A DNA stretch of 64,000 bases from Ramazzottius varieornatus. Its lineage: Eukaryota; Tardigrada; Eutardigrada; Parachela; Ramazzottiidae. The notes beneath the pieces are model-generated. The model had not been told where the DNA came from. It saw only the letters and a list, made by a program, of their open reading frames with translations, and did not search any database. How positions within the stretch are numbered: the first letter of the stretch is position 1; the number at the start of each line of letters is the position of its first letter. Where the stretch lies: positions 7,030,325-7,094,324 of the forward strand of contig BDGG01000001.1 of assembly GCA_001949185.1 (NCBI GenBank). Direction: 5' to 3'. This document shows positions 22,268 through 31,845 of the stretch, piece by piece. Made by a program: the position numbers and the translations under genes.

Positions 22268-24128
22268 GTGTCGAGATTTCAATGGACGATCAGATTGTTC
22301 GAGCTTTCAGATATCGCAACCTCTTTCAGATATCGAAAGTGTTTACTCGCAAAACTTGTGCTTCTTTGCTTCTGCTCGGCCTTCCCAGTGGTCAGAACCA
22401 CTAGCTAGTATTGTGTCAATGTTCCGTTATTAAGCTTAAGATCCACTGAGATAGCGAAGTCTCAGCCAATACTTTCTAGGCGAAATTCTCTTATTCTACA
22501 ATGGTATTGAGACGTTACCGGATCTGTTTGAAAATATTGATGGGAAACTTGTGTCTTATGGTTTGATGCCCGAGATGGTTCTGGCCGAAAACGAATGCGT
22601 GGGTAGTAAGTCCAGTATAATTCAGTGAGGGGGAAGTACAGGTGGGATTTGCGCAAGACGAAGTCACGTGGGTTGCCGTACTGGCCAGTAAAACCTCGTG
22701 ACACGCACTCGCTTAAGTCACAGCTGAGCCACGCTTGCATTCATCCTTCGAGTCGAGTAAATCATGTTGACACATTGTGTTTGGCTGATTGAAGTCCTAA
22801 CATAGAGCCCTTGATTGGTTTCCGGTAAACATTTACCGCTTTTCGGAAATTTCAAATTTTCCGACGAGATTTTTTTTTCAATAGAACAGTGCCTCTTCGA
22901 TTGTGTCAGAAATGTCTTCTCTGAAATGTCTTATTATTACTGAGAACGGAACAGGTTTACGTGTCTTCCCGTGCGATTGCCAGTTACGGTTTACCACAGG
23001 ACGGCTGTTTTCAGCTGAGCATCCCCTCCGGAAAGTCTGTGCTATCGTCTCTGCCTGACGTTAAGGCAGCCTCTTGCGGACGGAAACTGGATAGTCGGCT
23101 TCATCAGGCTTGAAAGAGAGAGACAATTTAGTACTTCTAACACCCGTAACCCTTTCCGTAATTAAAACCGTCCCCTCACAGCAATGTCAGATTAAATCGG
23201 GAGGACCTACGCAGGTTAATGGGTGAATATTGTGGATACTTTTTAGGCATTCTCGCTGAGCGAGTTCACGCGGGTAGTGAGTGATGGTACAGTGGCGCAA
23301 TAAAAGGATCTGCAAGGCGGATCGGTGCGCGACTCGACCGGGGACGCATGAAGGGTACGGGCTGTATGAATCACGGCTCGATTTAATGACTCAAGGTGTG
23401 CACGGACAAGTCATTGGCTGCACTTATACCCAGCGCGTGCACAACTCCTCCTTGTTCAAATGCGGCGACTTTTCATGGCGACGTCGTCTTGCTCGCATCA
23501 CACCTGTAGGGGGAAGGGTTTATGATTTTCTCGAATACGAGTTGATCAATTCGCTTGATTGTGAGAGGTTCTAGCGGACCTGGTACTCACTACTCAGCGT
23601 TACTTGTCGCGTACTCACAGTCATACTCAGGTTGGTAGTTTAACGAAAATGGGATAAAAATCACAAAGGTTTATGCGAAATCCGTAAAACGGTGATAATC
23701 TTCAACTCTTCACGTAACTTCCGCTCCCCTCCCCTCCCGGTTCCTACCTGACTCAACCACAGTTTCTGCCGTGTTTGCTTCGTAGGTTAAGGCCGACGTA
23801 GGGGTTTGATATGTAAATAAACGACAGCTCAACTTCGCCCTGTCTGTTACTCGGCATCGGAAGCGGATTAGTGATCGGTCTTCATCACAGTGATTCCAAG
23901 ACATTTTACGGCTGTGTTCCCATCTATCGTGATACTCACCACGGAAAGATTCCTGCCTTCTCTCCCAGCGACATTTGAATCCCAGGCTCGGGGAAAGCAG
24001 GATATTTGGTGAGAGGATCGTCGTCACGAAATTGGACTCTTCATCTGCTGTCATCTTTCGCTACGCAGTCTGAACTTCATTCTTGCTCTCCGACTGGACA
24101 ACCCTGCCAGCCAGTTTAAGCTTTCACC
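22268..24128. other. Intergenic, no gene recognised
   Basis: Short ORFs only. The right part should hold the promoter of the second CSP gene. Confidence 0.4.
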
Positions 24129-25402
24129 ATGGCGGAGAGGAAACTATCGTAAGGATCTCATACTGTTGACAGACCAACGGGATGACTTTGGTGTAGTGTC
24201 CATAAGTTTGAGTGTTTGACTCAATCACGTTCAGCTCAAATCAGCTGATACAAGTCGACTTCCGGTTCGACGGCAGATGGGAAATCTCAGTGATAGTGGG
24301 TGATGTTCGTTTTGCTGCTGCTCTTTCAGGACCGCTGGACATTCCCTGTATGAGTCACTGGGCCTGGCAAAAGGAGCATCTCCAGAAGAGATCAAGAAGG
24401 CTTATAGATTGGTGGGGAAGATTTGTTGAAATTCGATATCATTTATGATTTCTTAGGGAATTTTCTTGTTTAGCTCGCGCTAAGAAATCATCCTGATAAG
24501 AACCCGGACGACCCCACGGCAGCTGACAGAGTACGGAAACCAAGGTTATCTTCGTGAACGCGTACTTCTTTTCGCTGATTATTTGTACTGCTTCTCAGAT
24601 TCGGCAGATAAATTACGCCAATGGAATATTATCAGACCCTCAAAAGCGACAACTTTATGATGCATACGGATCTCTGGTATGCAATTCTCGGAGCTTAGTT
24701 AACATGACATGAAGCCCGCGAATACAGTTTGGCATTCTATGCTGTCTTGCCTGCAGGGTCTCCAAATGGCTGAGCAAGTCGGCGAAGAGCGGATGCGGAT
24801 GATGAGCGGTCCCTGGTTCAAGGTAGGTTATTCAGCACTCACGTTTCGGTTGGTATACCGAAGAATGCCGGAGAACTATCCGGCATCGTTCAAGCAGTTC
24901 CGCCTTTAGCGAACATGAAATATTTTGGGGTTGAATTCCAATTTTAAGTTTTGCTCCGACGTTAACGGATTTTTCTTTGCAGGCTTGTTTTATTTTTTGC
25001 GGTATCATCAGTGGATGCTACTGCTGCTTTTGCTGCTGCTGTTGCTGTAAACTGTGCAGGGAAAAGAGGCCGATGGAAGGCGACTTACATATGGAAGAAC
25101 AGGGGGGAAAAGACAGTACGCACCGCGTAAACCTGTATATGGGAGCTTGGCAGACGAACTCGGCAAGATCGTTATCCAAGAGGCGCACGAGTTCAGTTAA
25201 TAACGGTGGAAACGTGCGTCACTTGGTGGAACAATTTTGTCGAGTTGGTTTGTCGAGCGACAGCAACATACAGTTTTCTTGATCAGAAGACAAGCTTCTA
25301 CCGGTCGTTTCCATTACGTTTCTAGCCTTTCTAGGCACACCAAGAGGCTTCGATCATCAGCAGTCGTCACCGAGGACAGAGCAGCCCGGTTCTAACGGAT
25401 GA
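24129..25402 (+). CDS. Divergent second cysteine string protein
   Basis: This paralogue of the gene at 4290-5529 lies on the opposite strand. Exons 24129-24148, 24330-24411, 24474-24530, 24599-24676, 24757-24822 and 24983-25115 (or -25126) precede a last exon from 25335. They give [38 protein letters not shown] with HPD, and [19 protein letters not shown]. The CSP linker is changed to ERMRMMSGPWFK. The cysteine string is CGIISGCYCCFCCCCCCKLC. Exon boundaries fall at matching places in the two paralogues, although one phase differs. The 3' end is uncertain. A GTACGC donor at 25115 leads to a tail TPRGFDHQQ... with TGA at 25400-25402. A GTAAAC donor at 25126 leads to a different tail ending at 25407-25409. 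The last intron holds a palindrome copy. Confidence 0.82.
25141..25258. repeat. GTGGCGCAC palindrome family, copy 4 (CSP2 intron)
   Basis: The outer left arm GGGAGCTTGGCAGACGAACT and the inner arms GAGGCGCACGA/ACGTGCGTCACTTGG mark a member of the family in the last intron of the second CSP gene. Confidence 0.7.
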
Positions 25403-27139
25403 GTTTTGAGCTGGGTCGCTGTCTGCTGGAAGCAGGAGACGTTCCCTGATCATGACCAATGCGTCGCCGCATGAGCAGCTGTGATCTGTGATCTTTAATT
25501 TCTATTTGCAGTTTGGTCAGTTAGTCTTTACCGCGATTTAGATACTAGCATGCCTAATGTTTTCTCCAGTTTCGGGCGTTTTCTTTTATGTTTCATTTTA
25601 TTTGGTCGTTCGGTAATGTCAGCTGTTCTCCTTTTGCTTTGTCCGAACCGGATCAGGGTATGAAGAAAGCTACTGTATGAACTCGTACACAATGTACCGC
25701 AGCCTCGACCGGTTTCAGACGGGGGAGAGGGTGTTAGAAAGGGCTCTTCGCCAGTCCGATCTTAGCTGAAGTTTCTGGACGAACAGTGGGTATCGGCCAG
25801 TGTTGTATCAGTTCTTGTACTGAAACGCTATAATTTCAATTCTTTTACCAGTTCCTATTCCGGTTCCCGAGCTGGAATAGGAACTTGAACATTTCTCGGG
25901 GAGATGAAACTGAAATTAAAAGAACTGAAGTGATACAGTCACTGTCATTGGTCATGGCCACCCCATAGTCTTCCTTCGCTCCATCGTACCTTTCGATCCC
26001 GTTGTTCGATTCCCGATCTTCAAAGAGCACCATGTAGGAGACTCTTTGGACTTTCCGATCATGTGACAGGCAGGTCCCCTTCTCAGCCATTCAACCGGTA
26101 AGCGTTGCTGGTTCGGACCAGGAAATAAGCGTGATTTTTGGCTCTCGCTCCCACGTCCCATGACAGGTCGATGGAAAAGTTAAAACGGCCAGAATATAGC
26201 AGAAACATTCTTTCCACTTCACTAAGAGGAATTACCAGTAAAAATTTCTCACTAAAATTTCTCGTATCGGCTCTGCTGCTCACTTTCCCAGACAAATTTG
26301 ATTCTTCGTTTTCTTTCTTTCCCGTTTGTATAGCTTATACGCCGAAACTGTGCTTGTCTGGGAGAGGCATCTCGGTGGTCTTTGTAGATACCAGTTTTGT
26401 CCACAGAGGATGATCTCCTCGAAAGATACACGTGGCGCAAAATCAATTATCGCTGACGAATTTCAATTATTAAAATTAAAATTCGATTTCCTGTTATGGA
26501 TCAATCAATCAAGCGAACACCAACCCGCACAATTAAAACGATTTCAATTATTAAATTCGATTTTCTATTATAATGATTAAAATAACACTACTGTAGAGCT
26601 AAGTTAGGTCTCTACTATGACAATCGAAAGTTATCAGACTGCGACTTTTCGGATTTCAAAAACAAGAAATGTTGTTCTTCAGGCGTAAAGGCAACCTGTG
26701 AAATGCGCCACTTTGGTGAGGTAGCGAAAGCTAAATTTGTCCTGTCTCACAGAATCTTTGAAGACTCGTCATAACAAGCTACTCAGCAGATGCGCCAGGG
26801 GAGGGTTCTATGTTATGTTATGTCAAAGTCGATTCGCAATTACAGTTTTCTGACCCTCAGAATGTAGAATTTTGTACTAAAAATCTGGTCCAAGTTTGCC
26901 CTCGGATAATGAAATTACTGAAATTACTGGAGGAGAAGAGACCTCAAACAGCCATAACGTCGCTTTCAGTATGAAATTGCCGTTTTCAATCGTCTAATTT
27001 CTAAGATTCGTATCTTTGTTTTCCGTTGACTGTTTGATCTGATATTTTCCGTAAGTAATAACTCACTTTTCCACTATCGAATGCATGAACAGATAATGGG
27101 GTTCAGTGTTTGCGGATTTGCCTGGGAGTATTTCGAGCA
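25403..27139. other. Intergenic, no gene recognised
   Basis: It holds the inverted repeat at 25798-25944 and a short AT-rich direct repeat (TTTCAATTATTAAA words at about 26460 and 26541). A decayed half-copy of the GCGCCACTT palindrome may lie near 26700-26760. Confidence 0.4.
25798..25944. repeat. 147-base imperfect inverted repeat (MITE-like)
   Basis: The left end CAGTGTTGTATCAGTTC resembles the reverse complement of the right end, CAGTGACTGTATCACTTC. Inner arms AGTTCCTATTCC and GGAATAGGAACT also pair. I find no target-site duplication, so the boundaries are uncertain. Confidence 0.65.
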
Positions 27140-28175
27140 AACGTGGGAAGTAGCACACTTCGGATACTTTTGGAGTACGAATTTCTTCGTGGCTCCAACG
27201 TAAGCAGGTGGTTCGGAATTTCAACACTGCCTACGGAGAGAAAGCCACTAACGACCGATCCACTCGGGTTTGGTTTGATAGTTTTCGGAAAGGAGGTTTC
27301 AGATAGGAAAATCTTCTTCGCGGAAGAACGGAATTGAAAGTGGACAACAACACGCCGAAAGAGCTGGTGGAATCCGATCCTTCCCAAACTCTAAGCGAAC
27401 TTGCAGAACAGTTTGGTGTATCTCCCAGTACTATCATGGATCATCTTCGGCAGATCGGTAAGGCGAGGAAACTTGAAACGTAGGTACCCCATCTACATAG
27501 CGCGCTGCAGAAAAAGAAGCGTTACGACGCTTGTCTTCGGAGCCTCGACCGTCTCAAGACTGACCCTTTCCTGGACCGGATCGTGGCTGTAGATGAAGAG
27601 TGGATCTTGTACGATAACAACAAGTGAAAATTCCAGTACTTGATCGCGGGGGAAGCAGCGCACCATTGCCTGAAGCCAGAGCTCCACCAACAGAAGGCAA
27701 TGGTTACAGTTTGGTGGACTACTCGAGGAGTAGCGCACTACAATTTCCTTCCACCTGCTACAACTTTCAATGCCGAGTACTACTGCCGGAATCTAGAAAG
27801 AATGACGGAAAGGCTCGCAGAGAAACAACCAAGACTCGTCAGCAAAGATGAGATCATCCTGCTGCAACACAGTGCGAGACCCCATGCCGCACAAATCACC
27901 TCCGCAAAAATCAAGGAAATTGGACATGGAACCTCCCGTTCATCCTCCCTATAGCCCCGATCTTTCTCTTTCGGAATACCACTTGTTATTAAGTCTAGGT
28001 AATTTCCTCAGAGAGAAAACATAATTCCGGAAACAAACTCTAATTTTCCTTCGAACAGTTTCTTGATTCGCTTCCTCCTGACTTCTACCGAAAAGGCATG
28101 GAAACGCTTCCTGAAAAATGGCAGAAGTGTGTCGATAGTATGGTGACTATTTTGATTAGAGAAGTAAAGATCTAA
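27140..28175 (+). pseudogene. Dead mariner (Tc1/mariner) transposase
   Basis: Mariner transposases are cut-and-paste DDE enzymes. Reading across frames gives a HTH region (VVRNFNTAYGEKA, RVWFDSFRKGGF) and then TLSELAEQFGVSPSTI. Next come FLDRIVAVDEEWILYDNN with the first catalytic Asp, KPELHQQKAMVTVWW and LLQHSARPHAA, then PPYSPDLSLSEYHLL. The second catalytic Asp (family HDNARPH) is replaced (QHSARPH), and the final Asp of D-x-x-x-S-D-Y is Glu. There are several stops and at least one frameshift (about 27195). No terminal repeats were found. It is an old relic. Confidence 0.88.
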
Positions 28176-28767
28176 GTACAGAAAAGTTTTCGAAGTTGAC
28201 CCTGAAAAACGGCAATCTCGTTCTGAAAGACCTTATCCCACGATCCGGGGAGTCTTTTCCCACGCACCCGAACCCAATCTTGTCCCACCGGAACGGTAGT
28301 TTAACGTGCCATGGTTGGAAAATTATTTGCAGACCGGTTCCAACCGGTGGTTTAGTGGTTTAGTGGTTTAGTGGTTTGGTTTATGTGGTCTGGTTTGAAA
28401 ATTAGACCAAACCACTTTTGGTGATTGGGGAAGAAAGCATTTTCATCAAACCGGTTTGACGGGCAAACCAGTACTTAAACCAAACCAAACTACGTGGTTC
28501 AAACCATTCACAGCTCTAAAGGCGAGCGTTTGAGCTGTGATAAATTATTATTCTGTTATCGACAAGCTATTCTTAGCATCAATATGCCGTAGCTAGCGTC
28601 TGCCGACGTTCATACCAAATACACTCCGTTTTGAAATCTGTTTTCAAAAATGTTTCGGTAGTTTTCAATTTACTTTTCTTTTTTACACCATCTCTCCAAC
28701 ATAAAGACAATGCAGGATCGTGTAAACGGACTGCATTACAACTATCATGAAGCTCATAGGGTTATTG
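28176..28767. other. Intergenic with AACC/GGTT-rich repeat
   Basis: At about 28350-28385 the word GTGGTTTA repeats about four times. At 28320-28520 AAACCGGTTT/GGTTTGGTTTA words occur in both orientations, giving a weak inverted-repeat segment ending near CACAGCTCTA. No coding sequence. Confidence 0.5.
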
Positions 28768-30192
28768 TTATTCCTGCTCATTGCGAGTTGTGAGTGTGAC
28801 TGTGTTACGACGAGTGGTAAGACCATTTTTGGCAACGCTTTGACCCTGCAAAAGCGGCAGGTTGTTCGATGCTGAAGAAGAGGAAATAGCTGACGAGCGA
28901 GTACTATTTCTCGGAAAAGGCTTCCGCTGAAGTAAGTACCGACGGAATCTTGCGCTGACCATGCAGTACAACAGGAAGTCCAGCGAGTAGTTCAGCAAGG
29001 AGATGATGGACAGCAGCGGATAGTAGAATGGCGAACATTCCTCACTACTTCCGGTAATTTTGAGCAGTTTGCAGTAAGCGTTCGGCGCTTGCGTCACAAT
29101 GTAAAGAGCAGCACTACCAAGGAGGATACAGTTGATATTTCGTGTTTGGCGACATCTTTGCTGTGATAATTTGTGGCTAGCAAAAACAGGACGCGATTGT
29201 GACTGTCGAGATAATTGAAAGACGAAAGCAGCGTTCAGCAGAGTCAAGATTATCCACTTGCAAACTCCCATCAGCAACTGGAGCAAAAATGAAAGTCATC
29301 GTAAAAAGATTATTATATCATAGCAGTTAATCGCGCTATAGATGATCAAGCTCAAATTCGATGTTTTCCATGCCATTGTGGAAAGCCTACCTCTGAGTAA
29401 TCATAAAGACTATCCCAGTCCGTCATCTCGGGACCGATGACAATTTTGGTAGTTGTACCCGGTGGGAAATCCGCTCGGCGCCACAGGTAATAATAAGGGA
29501 CAACCAGCAATTCCGAACAAAACGTTGCAGCCAAGAGGAAAAGAACCAAAACGTTCCGTATCGCTGTTTCCTTACTGATGGCTTCGTTAAACTTTAATGG
29601 GCGGGAAACCACCACGAGTCTTTCAGCCGAGAAAGTAATCAACGTCCTACAAAAAAGAATAAATACGTGAGTCGTTGATGATTTCTTCTAGAAACCTCGC
29701 CGATTAACTTCCAATACCAGTCTGATAGCTGCAAAAAAGTGTCACGCCACCATTCCACCACTCCTTTTGACTGCAGATACTGTTCCCAGCACAACGAGTT
29801 GTCGTGGTCGCAGGTTGGATCGACATTCACCACGTAATGCCCCATGTAGAACCACCTAATAGTATGCAATAACGTCACCACTTCTCTTTGTTTTGACGCT
29901 CCTGAATATGAATCAGTGTTGGTAAAAAGGAAACCATCGTCAAGTCTTACAGGACAAACAAGTCGCTTAGAGCAACAGTCGAAAGGTAAATGGCAGTACT
30001 GCTTTTGTCGGGCAGTCGTAACCATACCGAAAGGCTCAAGGAATTTCCAATAGTGCAGATTAGTAACAAAACAGGATACGCAATAAGATGGAGATAGACC
30101 ACCAAAGACTTGATTTCTTCCGAGCGCTCGTGTGAATTGAACGGTTGGTTGTAGTGCACGGTTGTATTGGAATAAATGCAGTTCTTCTCCAT
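28768..30192 (-). CDS. Rhodopsin-family (class A) G-protein coupled receptor
   Basis: Four exons on the minus strand join in frame: 30192-29951, 29855-29718, 29646-29391, 29277-28768 (381 residues). The N-terminus has an N-T-T glycosylation site and no signal peptide. TM1 contains LLLICTIGNSLSLSVWL (family GN). TM2 has STVALSDLFVLW. TM3 ends TLITFSAERLVVVSRP, with ER in place of DR. TM4 is VLVLFLLAATFCSELLVVP. TM5 is WIILTLLNAAFVFQLS. TM6 is ILLGSAALYIVTQAPNAY. TM7 is ISLLNYSLDFLLYCM, a variant of NPxxY, followed by RFRRYLL. The tail is Ser-rich. Overall it looks like invertebrate peptide-type receptors, but the ligand cannot be read. A Cys at the usual start of TM3 is not in the usual place. 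Confidence 0.85.
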
Positions 30193-31845
30193 TCAAATAC
30201 CGGCATACAAAATCTAATCATTGAAACTGGGAACAGATCTGGCGATTTCAGATATATATGGCGATAGGCAGTAGTCAACACCCAATGAAGCGCATATTAC
30301 TGTTAAGAATTCATGAAACTGCGCTCGAGCGGATATGCCGCAATCTAAAGTAGGCATGAGTTCGCCGTTTTCCCGGGGATACTTCGGCTCCATCCCCAAC
30401 CGTAAACATTTGTGGGCACTTTCCCCATGGAATAACGGCACGCTATCGGCGGACTATTGTCGGGTCGGCAGATTGAAGTTATCTTAGGAGGATCACCAAA
30501 TCGATCGATTAAACTTAAGTTTGGCCAAGTGTATGCGTAGTTTGGCAGGCTGGAAGAACTAATGGTGCCAATGGACCCAAAAACGTCTCTAAAATTATCG
30601 AAACAGCTGCAGTACGGCAAGATATATCGCTTCACAGGCGAAGCAACGGTTATATGAATGCTGATGATGGATAGATATGGAATCATGACTAGAAGTAGAA
30701 AGTACTATTTGTGTGCACGGCACATACAGCACAGCCGACCACAACTTGAGTATTTCGGCCTGACGATGTCGCACTACTTGATGCTTAGAGCGGCTCCACT
30801 GATATCCAGAGTTAGTATACACCATACTTGCAGGCCATCGATTTGTTGAGCGTATATCACTGGTCCCAGAGCTTGACGCAAGTGAAAAGGGGCCCGCCCA
30901 CTGAACAGCTGCTACTGCTAAGTGCGCCATCAATACCAATAAAGTCAGTTAACACTTGTAGCACAACCGTACTCATTGTGAGTACAATGTGTCAGTTTCA
31001 CTCGCCTCCCGATTTTAGCTTTTGGTCTTTCGGGTTGGGGATTTTTTGTTTGCCTGCAACTCGATCTTGTCATTAAGTTGAGATTAATGACCAGTGGTCA
31101 GCGAAAACGCAGAACGCTAGCAAAAAGTTTTACGATTTCGGGTGGTTTCGGTGGTATTTCAGTCTTCGTCTTCTTACTGGAGGCACATACGCAACACTCG
31201 TTCTGAAAAAATCTGAAACAGTGAGGACAATTCCCTTTACCGAAACCAAGCCTGGGACAAATTTTCTTGTCATCGGAATGCTTTAGAGAAAATCAAAATG
31301 GCAAGGACTACTTTCCCCAGGTTGAACTCCACGGCCTGCCAATCTTCGAAATTTCTAAATTTCCTAAATTATCTATTGGCTGGCCCCGCCTCCTTTGCAT
31401 CACCTCAGCCAACCAAAGTCTTGTACTCACAAAGAGAACGGTGGTATTTTGCGAACATGAAAACCTTCGTGCTGTAAGTGTTAAACGATCATACGCACGT
31501 CTCCGTATGTCTACGTGAAGTTAGGGGCCGTTCAGGGCCGGCGTGTTGGTGTCACGCTAGGTACGTTAACACTGGGACCTCAACTTTTGTGCGCTACCGC
31601 CCGGATGCAGTGCAGTACCGGTACAGTTGCAGTTTGGAAAACCGCAGAAAAATGCAGATGCACTGAAGTTGCAGTTTCTAGAAATCGGATGCAGTGCAAA
31701 AGCAGCACTGGTTTTAGCTGCTGCTGCAGCCTGCAGGGCTCCAATACGGTCCATAAAAAGTCCGTTTGGGCAAACTTGTCACCACCCTTTGTAAAACTTG
31801 ATTCTCTCCCAATAACGATTTCTGAGAGCTGTTTCTACTTTTGTC
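30193..31845. other. Intergenic between GPCR and pogo-type element
   Basis: It includes the upstream region of the minus-strand GPCR. No exon recognised. At 31600-31740 the sequence is packed with TGCAGT and GCTGCTGCAGC words, like 14770-14905. Confidence 0.4.

Noticed and set aside
28320-28520. AACC/GGTT-rich segment as a hAT-type MITE ending CACAGCTCTA
   Set aside because: No matching left terminus or target duplication found; kept only as a low-complexity note.
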